The translations under genes were made by a program, and so were the position numbers. Shown in pieces: positions 21,332-31,318 of a stretch of 64,000 nt of DNA (positions are counted from its first letter, which is position 1; each line of letters opens with the position of its first letter). The notes below the pieces were generated by a model. That model saw only the letters and a list, made by a program, of their open reading frames with translations. It was not told the DNA's origin and did no database searches. The DNA is from Rosa chinensis (Eukaryota; Streptophyta; Magnoliopsida; Rosales; Rosaceae), in NCBI RefSeq assembly GCF_002994745.2, contig NC_037091.1, positions 57,087,612 through 57,151,611 of the forward strand, in the 5' to 3' direction.

Positions 21332-24300
21332 ACTTGATAAATGGTCAGTGCGAATGTCATATTTAGTGATTGCTATAACCAACTCCAGCGGAATAAAAAA
21401 TTGCTCCAGGATCACGAGCCCCTGCTCAGCTTCTCTGGCGATGTCAAACAGCTACCAGGTTCTGATTACATGCGCCTGGTCGAAAGTTCACACGGAGTTC
21501 ATCGTTGTCGACTATTTCAGTTCATACAACGCCATCATTGGGCGACCGACACTCAACAAACTTAAGTGCATCATCGCCGGCTACATGCTCCTCATGAAGT
21601 TCCCCACACCCAATGGCACAGGCTGTGTGAGAGGAAGCCAACAGCTGGCACAGGAGTGCTATTTAACGATTGTAGCACGGTCGACGCGCCGCCATGAAAT
21701 CCTAATAGTAGGAGACCATGCACCAGCACCAAACATTTTTGAGGACCCTCGGGATGACGAGAAGAAATATGTCCAAAAGGAGCTTATCAACCCAGAAACA
21801 TCTTTGAGAGTTATCAGCATCTCCGACGAGCACTCTGAGATGACGGTCAGCGTCGGCGCTCAGCTGGCCCCAGAAGTAGCAGCGGAACTCACACAATTCC
21901 TACGTGACAACATCGCCGTCTTTGCATGGTCCTACGCTGATATGCCCGGCATTTCTCTTGAGATCATCACACACAAGTTGAGCATCAAACCATCCTTCTA
22001 CCCTGTGAAGCAGCAGCGGAGGGCCTTCAATGTGGAAAGATACCGCGCTATTGGGGAAGAGGTCGCTAAGCTCCAGAACATTGGGTTCATCCGCCAGGTC
22101 AATTATCCTCGGTGGATTTCCAACCTGGTCATGGTCAAGAAACCTAGCGAAAAATGGCGGATGTGCATCGACTACAAGGCCCTTGATAAGGCATGCCCAA
22201 AGGATAGCTTCCTGCTACCCCGTATTGATCAACTGGTCGATGCAACCGCTGGCCATGAGCTGCTCAGCATGATGGACGCCTTCTCCAGCTATAAGCTGAT
22301 CAAGATGCACCCTGGCGACCAAGAGTGTACCACCATCACCACCGACAAGGGCCTATACTGTTACAATGTCATGCCCTTTGGGTTAAAGAACGCCGGTGCA
22401 ACCTATCAGCGGCTGATGAACGCCATGTTCACTGAGTATCTCGGCAAAATCATTGAGGTCTACGTGGACTACATGTTGGTCAAAAGCATCAAGGCCAGCG
22501 GAAACGTGGAAAACCTTAGAATCATATTCGCCATTCTCTTGGCCTATGGCATGCATCTCAACCCAGAAAAATGTTTCTTTAGCGTCATCGCTAGCAAGTT
22601 CCTGGGTTACATCGTCAGTGAGCGGGGCATTGAAGCCAACCCTGACAAGGTGCAGACCATCCTCAACATGAAGGCTCCTGAATGGAAGGTGCACATTCAG
22701 TGCCTACAGGGAATGCTGACTGCCCTTTCTCGGTTTATATCCAGACTCACGGAAAAATGCCTCCCATTTTTCAAGCTGTTGAAAAGAACCCACAAGAAGG
22801 TAATTGATTGGACCCCCGATGGCGAGGTGGCATTCCAGGACCTAAAAGAATACCTGGCGGCAGTTCCACTTCTTTCCATTCCTATTCAGGGTGAAGTACT
22901 ATACATATACTTGGCAGTATCACCAACAGCGGTGTGTTGCGCCATTGTAAGATGAGAGAACCACGCGGAACTCCCAGTCTTCTACGCCGGCAGAGGCATG
23001 AATGGGGCAGAAACAAGGTATCTCCCACTAGAGCAACTCGCTCTCGCACTCATTGTCTCTGCTAGGCGGCTCCGCCAATACTTCTAAGCCCACACAATTC
23101 ATGTCCTAAAAAATCAACCGCTAAAGCAAGTAATGCAAAATCCTGAACATTCTGGCCGCCTCAGCAAGTGGGCCATCGAGCTCAGTGAGTTCGACATTGA
23201 CTACAAGCCAAGGACTGCCATGAAAGGCCAGGTAGTAGCAGATTTCATCGCTGAGCTCACTGAGTTGCAGGATGAACCTAACTCAAGGGCAGAGGCCAAC
23301 ACAGAAATCATAACCACTGAGGAACCAGCCCCCCAGCAGCAGTCAGACAGGAACCTCCACATAGACGGCTCCTCTTGCGCCAAGACTTGAGGCGCCGGAG
23401 TCATCTTGACAAAACCAGGAAGGTTAAACGTGGAATACGTGCTAAAGTTCAACAATTTCAAAGCCTCAAACAACATGGCGGAGTATGAAGCGCTCATTGC
23501 CGCCTTACTCCTCGCCATTGATTCAGGGGCCAACAGTGTCAACATATTCAACGACTCCCTGCTAGTCGTCAACCAGGTTAATGACTGCTTTCAGGCCAAA
23601 GACCAACAACTGGCGGCATACCTGGGGTACGTCAAGACACTCCTTAAAAAATTCAAATTTCACACCATCACACAGATCCCCAGGGAAAAGAACTCCAAGG
23701 ATGACTCACTGGCAAGATTGGCAACCGCCCAACCACACCAAAGTCCGACGGACACAAGAGTGGAGTGTCTTGACAGGTCAAGCATCACCAAAACCCTGGC
23801 GGAGATTTTCAACATTGAAGTCAATCCCAGCTGGATGGATGAAATCATTAGGTACAAGCGCAATGGCACACTGCCAGCGGATAAGGTCTAAGCGCGACAA
23901 CTCAAGCGGAGGGCAGTCCGCTACAACATCCAGAATGACAAGCTTTACCGCCAAGGATTCACCCATCCCAACCTTCAGTGTCTGACCCCAGAAAAGGGGA
24001 AGGTTGTCCTTGCCATGATACACCCTGGGGAATGCGGAAACCACTCCGGCGCCAGATCTCTGGCCAATCGCACAATGCGACAACGCTACTTCTAGCCTAC
24101 ACTCAGAGATGACGCCCAGAAGGTTTCCAGGTCTTGCCACAAGTGTCAACAATATACTGATCTTCCCCACACCCCGGCGGAACCCCTCTCCATCATCATT
24201 GGTCCATGGATTCACTCCACGTGGGGCCTGGACCTACTTGGTAAATTCCCAACCGTCAAGGGCCAGTTCAAATATATAATTGTTGCCATCGACTACAACA

Positions 24301-25052
24301 GTAAATGGATAGAGGCGGAACCGCTGATGGCATTAACTACTGCCAAGGTAACTCACTTCCTCTGGAAGAACATCTACTGCCGCTATGGCGTCCCCCACAC
24401 AATCATCACAGATAACGACACACAGTTCAACAACAAGGAACTCATATCTTTCACCGCCAACCTGGGCACCAAGATGAACTTTGCATCTATCGCCCACCCC
24501 CAAACTAATGGCCAGGTCGAAGCAGCAAATAAGATAATCAAGAAGCTGCTAAAAAAGAAACTTGATGACTCTAAGGGTTTAAGGGTGGAAAAACTCCCGG
24601 AAGTTCTGTGGGCCATTCAGACTACCCCAACTTCCGCCACCAGTGAAACACCATTCTGTATGATGTTCGGAACTGAGGCAGTCCTACCAATTGAGGCCAC
24701 CCAACCAACCGCCAGGGTCGAGGGCTACTGTTTCGAGACCAACGACGAAGGCATCAACCTCGACAAGGATCTCCTCGAGGAAAAAAGCCATAAGGCCTAT
24801 CTGCATAACTTGCAAAACAAACAACGGGTATCACGTTTTTACAACGCCAGGGTCAAAGCCCAGAACCTCCAACTGGGGGATTGGGTAATGAAGGAAGTCA
24901 TTCCGCCACCAACGGCACTCCTCCCAACTTGGGAAGGACCATACAAAATTGTGGAAGTCGTTAGCCCCGACACTTTCTACTTAATGGACAAGGATGGTGT
25001 CACAACGACCCACCCTTGGAATACCGAACACCTTCGGTACTATTACAAATAG
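21245..25052 (+). pseudogene. A1 pol: protease remnant, RT, two RNase H domains, integrase
   Basis: The protease active site is missing: about 30 bp are lost at 21349 relative to the copy at 53608-53660, which reads VLVDSGSDVNVI. Reverse transcriptase spans about 22020-22600 (NLVMVKKPSEKWRMCIDY, DAFSSYKLIKM, MPFGLKNAGATYQR). The catalytic YVDD reads YVDY at 22461-22472. The first RNase H follows; a second, archaeal-type RNase H (HIDGSS, NMAEYEALIAALLLA, NDSLLVVNQ) covers about 23355-23600, a Tat-lineage hallmark. Integrase has an H-H-C-C segment (24030-24150), GLDLLG, DNDTQF in place of the usual DNGTQF, and a conserved Glu in QVEAANKI. In-frame stops are at 22953, 23085, 23388, 23889 and 24093. 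The end TAG is at 25050. Confidence 0.9.
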
Positions 25053-25497
25053 TCATACTGTTACCCAAGAGCATCTTGACTTAGCTAAATTTTTATTCAA
25101 TATTTAGCTAAGGGAAGCTACCCAACGGGTACAACCCCGCTTTTGTAAACGCTGATCTATCAGCTATCAATGAAACGAGGAATTATTCAAACAATTGTCG
25201 CCAAGTCCATGCACAAGTATTGATTGGCAACGCCAACAATATTCGGCGGACCACGTCCTCTACATCGTGCACTTGGAACAATTTTAATTCCTTTAATGTT
25301 TCATTCATCAACAAAAGCTCAAGTCAAAACTCTAGCGGAACAAACACATTTATAACGATAGTAATTCCACCAGCAATCACATTTACAAAAGGTTCAAACA
25401 GAAATACTTCATATTAAGGGTCGGGACTCCCTGCCCCAAGATATTGTCAAGTACATATACAAAAGGCCTCAGCGGCATTACAAAGGTGCAGTAGCCT
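25053..25497. other. A1 spacer between pol and antisense gene
   Basis: A non-coding spacer between two convergent reading frames: pol ends at 25052 on the plus strand and the antisense ORF ends at 25498 on the minus strand. It contains a conserved hairpin at 25080-25112. The same spacer recurs at 49132-49529. Confidence 0.6.
25080..25112. other. Hairpin between convergent ORFs
   Basis: CTTAGCTAAAT and its inverted copy ATTTAGCTAAG form an 11-bp perfect stem around a loop of about 11 bases, 28 bp after the pol stop. The second copy at 49160-49192 keeps the stem with one mismatch (TTTAGATAAG). It is a candidate 3'-end or termination structure usable from either strand; this role is inference. 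Confidence 0.45.
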
Positions 25498-28063
25498 TCA
25501 CGGATTCTCCGGAGCAGCAGCGACATTCTCACCCTCCGGCGGCGACTGTTGCTCGGCCAGACGGCTAGTTTGGTCGGACTCACGAGCAGTAGGGCTCGGC
25601 GTCACCATTGTACCATCCGCTTGGGTGTGGGCGACCAGGAAGTCGGCATGGGAGATCTCGGACTGAGTAGGAGGTGAAGTTCTCTGAGAATCATCCGCCG
25701 GGCGCGTGCCACTCTCTCCACTACCCGAGCAGGCACCCTGAGGTTGAGCGGGAACCGCACCACTCCTAGGATCCCGCTGGACTGACGACTCGGTGGATTG
25801 GGACGCTTTCACCCAGTCAATTGCGCCCCGCTGATTCAGCATGTCCAGATTGGCGACGGCACTAGCCTTCGCCGCCTCCATCAGTGCCCGCTTGTACTCA
25901 TCAGACTGCTTAAATGCGCCCACGGCGGCGTCCTCAGCACGGCTCTTCTCAGCTCCCAGCCGCTTAAGCTCACCCTCCAACCTCGTCACCTCCGAGCCCT
26001 TAGCGGTGGACTCCCGCTGTAGGATCTCAACTCTCTTCTCCTTGGCCGCTAGTTGATCCTTCAGCAGGGCTACATCCTGTTCCAGCTTGGAGACTTGCTC
26101 ATTCCGCTTGACGTCCCTCACAACGGCGACGGATAGATTGCCACGAGCATCTAGGGCATCGCACTCAGCCTTGGACATGCGCCTCTCGACATCCTCCAAC
26201 TTGTCCTTGGCATTCTGCAGCTCCCCCTAGAGACCCTTGATCTCCTCCCTCAACTGCAGCTCTTCCCGAGGTTGGCCTGATGCGGCATTGAACAGCTCAT
26301 GCAGCCCGACTGACAGGTGTCCAAACGTTGAGCTAAATGTCGATTGCTGGAAGGCCGTCGAGCGGACGGTCCCGTCTAAACCACTAAAGCCAAGCCTCTC
26401 GCATAGGTGGAAGAGGAACTCCCGCTTCGAGTTGGTTAGAAACTCGGCAGAGGCGGCAAATGAATCAAGCCCGCCCGGCGACACCTCCCAGACAACAGCC
26501 ACGGTCACTTGCGGTGCCTCTTTCCTCGCCTTATTGGGAAAGCGAGCCTCGACGACCTCCACGTTTTCTTCTTCTTCCTTTTCATCGGCGTCATTCTGTC
26601 GCCGCTTTGTTTGGAGCACCGCCCGGGTGGTAGCAGCAGCGATAGGCCTCTATCTTTTATGCTGCTCCAGCCCCGCAATGGCCACTCGCGCCTTCTTCTC
26701 CTGCTGCGGCCCACGACGAGTGGCGGGCGCTTTCTCTTTCTGCTGAACTGGGGCAGCAAGGCCCTTACTCCGGCCAACCGCCCCGCCACCACCCCCGGTT
26801 GACGCTTGGACCACTGGCAAGCCATCAGCGCCAAGATGCGAGTGGTACAGCATCGGCAGCACCACCGGAGCCTCTGACGAACTCACCGCTAGTGTCTGAG
26901 GATCGACGGTGGTCTACTGCGCTGCAAGCCCGGTGGCATACATACCCTCCAGGAAATCCTGCATCTCCGCTCGATCCATGGCCTTGTCAAATGCGTTGCG
27001 ACTGGATTTGTTTCCTGGCGGAGAATCTGGGCAAACCACCAAGAAGCATAGGCCCACTGCTCCTCTCGGGTCAGGTTAAAGCATAGGCCCGCTGCACGAG
27101 AAGAAAACATGTCACAAAACTACCAAGGCACATCACAGACAAGTACTACTAACACTAAATTAGCGGAATCCGACAACCTCGGAGGGGTTGAAATTCCGAC
27201 TTAATCCTACACGTCGGCGGACCCTCGTTCACCCCTACATCGTATTCCCACCCTGTCGTTGCAACATAATAGGTGCCCCGCCAGGCGGACATGGAATCCT
27301 TCAAATTCTCGATCAGCTTGGGCACCCCTGGTAGCGAGTTAGATTAACTTGACCGTTGCACCCCTGCCGCCTCACGTACACCAGCTCGTGGAAGTGCAGC
27401 ACCTCCGCCACGGTCGGACCCTCTCATCCAGACGACCGCCACAGGGAATTCAGCGCCATAAGCAGCCGCCACATGTTGGGACAAATCTGCCCAAAAGCGA
27501 GGCCGAACTTGCACACCAGGATCTGAAGGTTGGGCAGCAGCGGAAAGGTGATACCTTGGCGGAAGATAGCCTCGTGTATGGCGGTGTACCTAGCCGGCAG
27601 AATGGATGCCCTCTCCTCCCTCGCAGGCACCCGCAGCTTCACTACGCCGGGAAGACGGAACACCTGCTTAATTCGGTTCACAGAGGCCACAGTCATCAGC
27701 TCGCTGGCCTCGTCCACTTGGGTACCGTCACTAAGGACCCAGGCTGACTCGACTTCCTCCAGGTCAGCCTCCTCCCCCCCGGCGGAACCACTAGCGGTAC
27801 TATTACTCGGTAGCCTCTCCTCACGCCTTTTGATGGGTGGCAGCGTCCTCACGAGCCCTAGAACTCTCTGGACGCCCGGCAAGACCCATAGCAACGTCCG
27901 CGGGTATGGTCTGTAGTGGTTCGATGTCTAGCGGATCGGACAGTGAGGTTCCTGCAGGGGAAGACGGACGCAACGAGTCAATAAACCTTCTATCCACCAC
28001 GCTCAGCGACACATCAGACCCAGAATCCTCACTGCTCGAAATCTCTATGACGCTAGCCATCAT
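25498..28063 (-). pseudogene. A1 antisense ORF (aORF): gypsy-type transposon domain plus coiled coil
   Basis: The frame starts at 28060-28063 (MASVIEISSSEDSGSDVS) and runs leftward. After a frameshift near 27830 it continues through VNRIKQVFRLPGVVKL, then NLQILVCKFGLAFGQICPNM and WRLLMALNSLW. That block resembles the plant 'putative gypsy type transposon' family (Pfam Transposase_28 type). An intron is inferred, with an acceptor before GLCFNLTREE near 27090, by comparison with the copies at 46489 and 51945. An internal deletion follows (about 27000-27050). The C-terminal part (26199-25498) is a long coiled coil (KLEQDVALLKDQLAAKEKRV) ending near ENP. Antisense ORFs before the 3' LTR are described for Retand-type Tat elements. 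The protein's role is unknown. Confidence 0.7.
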
Positions 28064-28145
28064 AAACCCTAAAACCCAGGTAAGTTAGTTCCAAACCGAT
28101 CTACACTAACCCCATAGCAGTTTTCAATCATGAACACAAAGATCA

Positions 28146-28652
28146 TGTTAATGCTCAAAGTCCGGCGGTAGCCGATCTTTCGTTTAACCCCGGTCCGGTG
28201 GGCGGACCGCTACTCTGAGGATTTGATGGCCTCCGCTAGCAGTCATACGAGACAGGGTGTCAGAGGGAGACCGCGTTGGGCGGTCTTCACTTCTCCGATG
28301 CCTAAGTTAGTCAATGCATATAGGCAGCATAACAATAAATGAGTAGTAATTGCGTAAGTAATGAGGAGAGAGGAGAGAACCTTTTATAGTTGAGGGGAAG
28401 GTTGATCTTCTTCTTGTTTTCGATGTGGGACTGATGTGCTTCGATACCCAGCGTCTGGAGCTTCTGATGCTACTTTGGCTCGGCGCGTGGCGACGCGTCA
28501 GCCGTGATTTGGGGGCGATCCCGGGCTTGGGCGGTAGCCCGCCTGGCCGTGTCTCCGCAAGTCACCCCCTTGGTGAGAGTCGGTACCTCTGGCGGTACAA
28601 TGAGCGTCGCTCATTATAGCTAATTATGCTTGCAAACGTACATGCAGGTACA
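28146..28652 (-). repeat. Solo family A LTR in the aORF leader
   Basis: A complete 507-bp LTR in reverse orientation, from TGTTAATGCT to GCAGGTACA, lies between the aORF start and its upstream leader. Comparison with 46310-46440 shows leader sequence on both sides of it, so it is an insertion and not an element terminus. The adjoining 5-mers (TGTTA and TGATC on the minus strand) match at only three of five positions, so a target duplication is not established. Confidence 0.7.
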
Positions 28653-29200
28653 TAACATTTACCCAGAATATGCCAAAACAAAAACAAAACACATCCACAC
28701 TCAAAACCCAGATTCAACCATCCAACTAACAGATGAATCCCAAACCCCGATCAAACACATACACCCACCCCCAGAACCCAGTCTAGACCCTCAACACAAC
28801 ATGGACTGCTAGAACTCAATACAAATAGCAAACACAGAAACTGACAAAAAAAAAAAAAAACCCAATAAAACAGGGATGGGTTGACGATACCAACCTCAAA
28901 AATGGAGATTCTGGTACGCTCGAGGACACTCGTCTTCGATGCAAGAGGTCTTCATCCTCCGGAGATCGACAACTTCACGGAATCGCAGAATCTTCTTCTC
29001 AGATGATAGAGGGTAGCTTGAAGACGACGATATCAGTTCAAAGTGCAAAGTGTTGAACCACTCGGTTTCCCCCTCTTTTATGTCAACATCAAAAAAATCT
29101 CCGCCGTCCGCTGAAAAACGACATCACACGACAACCGTACACGTGGCCCACGATCGCACTTACTCTCCGGATTGCCTCGGTTACAAAATCAATAATCACT
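28653..29200 (-). promoter_or_regulatory. A1 aORF leader and probable promoter
   Basis: Read on the minus strand this corresponds to 45740-46440 of the composite. A TATA-like CATAAAAGAG lies near 29085 (seen here as CTCTTTTATG), about 1 kb upstream of the aORF ATG (about 0.5 kb without the solo LTR). Short T-rich intron-like stretches lie between. The conservation of this segment in two copies supports a separate antisense transcription unit, but no transcript start can be proven. Confidence 0.45.
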
Positions 29201-29321
29201 CACATTAATGGCTAGGAGACGGGCGTGTTGTAGAGACGTTATTCCACACGCTAACCCAGTACATGTCAGCCACGTGTCGAAAGTCGTCAGACGAAGCGTC
29301 CAGCAGAAGCAACCATCGAAG

Positions 29322-29690
29322 AGGCAGTCTCCGCTAAGCGCAACTCCGCTAGCGGAACTTCTCTCTTTTTGCCTTACAAGTGAGGCAGTCTCTGCTAAGA
29401 GCAACACCGCTAGCGGAACTTCTCCCTTTTCACCTTGCAAGCAAGACAGTCTCTGCTACGCACAACTCCTCTAGAGGAACTTCTCCTTTTTTTTTTTTCC
29501 TGGCAAGCGAGACAGTGTCAGCTAACCGCAACTCCGCTAGCGGAACTTCTCCATTTTCACCTTACAAGTGAGGCAGTCTCCGCTAAGCGCAACACCGCTA
29601 GCGGAACTTCTCCATTTTCATCTTGCAAGTGAGACAGTCTCCGCCAAGCGCAACACCACTAGCGGAACTTCTCCCTGTCGTCCATCAGGC
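29322..29690. repeat. Tandem repeat with CCGCTAGCGG palindromes, about six units
   Basis: Units of about 60 bp read gaggcagtctccgctaagcgcaac, then CCGCTAGCGG or a near copy, then AACTTCTCC and a pyrimidine-rich spacer ending CTTGCAAGT. The perfect 10-bp palindrome starts at 29346 and recurs with small changes in the following units. Arrays of the same kind occur at 45283-45665 and 52040-52470, in each case between the 3' LTR and the aORF. Confidence 0.8.
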
Positions 29691-30190
29691 AGAATACTCT
29701 CCGCTGACCTCAACACCGCTCGTAGAGTTCACAGAGACCCCCGTGACACTTCTAACAGCTTTCAATCGTCGAGGTAACGCCTTACTCTGACAATGACCGC
29801 CATGCGGCGTTGCAGTCAAGCAATGTCCCTCCAGGACAAGTAAGGGAACATGTCAACAGTCTTCGACAGCCCTGATCAGGCACGTTGACCTCCGACACTA
29901 GGGTACCAAAGATTGGGCTCGCTACCCAACACCCTCTGCTCAGTGCAGCTCCCCTCAACAAACGATATACCGACCAAACGGAGGTCTATGTTAGCCGGGG
30001 AGTGGGGGACTCCCTGGAGGGCCTAGCAGGGGTCCACTCGAAAGGGTACAAAGTGTTTGCTCAGTAAGTCCATGGTTGACAACGCACTAACGCTAATTAT
30101 GCTCTTGCAAGTCTAGGGGAAGTAACACTTCAAACCGCTAGGCAACTCCCCAACCAAGATTGCCCTCCTTTACTGGGGACTTGGGAGACT
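29691..30190 (+). other. A1 3' untranslated region and polypurine tract
   Basis: Non-coding sequence shared with 52680-53128 and, reversed, 44734-45280. The polypurine tract CTGGGGACTTGGGAGACT lies immediately before the LTR. The segment containing AACGGAGGTCTATG and GAGTGGGGGACTCCC near 29980-30015 is also present in family C (40285-40318). Confidence 0.65.
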
Positions 30191-30501
30191 TGTACTTACA
30201 TAAGCATTTGCAATCATAATTAGCTATAATGAGCCATGCTCATGATATAGCCAGCGGTACCAGCTACTGCCAACTGTGTGACCTACGGAAACACAGCCAA
30301 GCACGCTACCGCCTGAGCCCCGGCTCACCCCCATATCACAGCTGAAACGCCGCCACGCGCAGCGTCAAGTTATCATCATAAGCTCCAGAAGCTGGGAACT
30401 GAAGCATATCAGTCCCACATCGAAAACAAGGAAAAGGTCAGTCTCTTCCCCACCTATAAAAGGTTCTCTCCTCTCTCCTTATTAATTACGCATTTACTAC
30501 T
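30191..30501 (+). repeat. A1 3' LTR, truncated
   Basis: It begins TGTACTTACATAAG and matches the first 311 bases of family A LTRs, including the TATAAAAGG promoter block. Similarity is lost after CATTTACTACT at 30501, where unrelated sequence starts. The remaining roughly 190 bp and the second GGCAG duplication are missing, so the 3' end of A1 was deleted. Confidence 0.8.
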
Positions 30502-30654
30502 AAACCCTAAGTTTTGTTGACTTGGTCAAAGCCCAGCCCGGCCCTACCCTAAGCCCTAAAATTTAGGGTTGGGTTGGCCGTAGCCCAGCCCATGATAAGG
30601 CCTACTGCAAACCCAATCAGCGTACCCCAGCTCAACAACCTTATCGAGACCACC
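30502..30654. other. Junction segment, unassigned
   Basis: About 150 bp separate the broken A1 LTR from the first recognisable family B gag sequence. A CCCTAA/TTAGGG-rich and GGCCC-containing stretch may be a fragment of a hAT-like element. No gene is visible. Confidence 0.3.
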
Positions 30655-31318
30655 GACAACAAAAACAGATATAGCAATAGAGAGAAGTCTGCTCAACACA
30701 ATGCTCCAAGGGAGCGACCTAGCTATAGCGATAAAAGAGACAAGCAATACGGCAAAAGCCCTGAAAAGCCAAAGTACAACTCATATGGCAGCCGATATAG
30801 CGAGATTCGCGATGCATAATACGGTGGTGCCCGATACAAGGAAACCCCAAAGTACGATGCACCTAGGTACGAGATCTACACCACACTCACCACCTCATAT
30901 GAGAATATCTGGAACAACCACAAAGACATCATCCCACGTCTACCGAAGCGTAGGCCCGGTCAGGAAAAGTCGCGAGACAATGGCAAATACTGCACATACC
31001 ATGAAGAGGCCGGCCACCCCACCAACATCTATTGGGCCCTGAAAAATGCCATCGAACATCTCATCTAAAACGACAAACTCTTACAGTATCGTATTCCCAC
31101 AATGGGAGCCAATGCCATCAAGGTCTACGAGCGGATACTAACAATACACGGCAGCACCCCAAGAGGATCCGAGACTCTTCACCTGCCAAAACGGCAATGC
31201 CCTCGGGGGCAAGAGATACTGGGCCTCAGTCATGGATGCCACACTTGCAAGTGGAGTGGGACTCGATCGCTTTTAATCGCCAGGAAGACACCGTAATGAA
31301 GCACCACAACGACCCTTC
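30655..31318 (+). pseudogene. B1 gag, 3' part only
   Basis: The fragment matches the C-terminal half of family B gag (compare 42050-42620). It carries a zinc-knuckle-like block YCTYHEEAGHPTNIYW (the last cysteine of the B2 version reads Y here) and stops such as the TAA just before YGGARYKE. It lacks its 5' half and LTR, so B1 is 5' truncated. Its left edge abuts the junction following the truncated A1 LTR. Confidence 0.7.

Noticed and set aside
21291..22955. 554-codon RT frame as a working gene
   Set aside because: The protease site is deleted, YVDD reads YVDY and downstream stops interrupt pol, so it is a pseudogene.
26237..26746. 169-codon plus-strand frame opposite the aORF
   Set aside because: It is the complementary shadow of the aORF sequence, which has matching homologues in two other copies.
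28141..28660. 5-bp target duplication around the solo LTR
   Set aside because: The flanking 5-mers agree at only three of five positions, so I do not claim a duplication.
29322..29690. Regular repeats as a possible CRISPR-like array
   Set aside because: Units are contiguous diverged tandem copies without unique spacers, inside a plant retrotransposon.
18756..30501. Endogenous pararetrovirus origin of the RT-containing unit
   Set aside because: LTRs, primer-binding site, integrase with H-H-C-C and DDE residues, and a Tat-type second RNase H identify a Ty3/gypsy retrotransposon.
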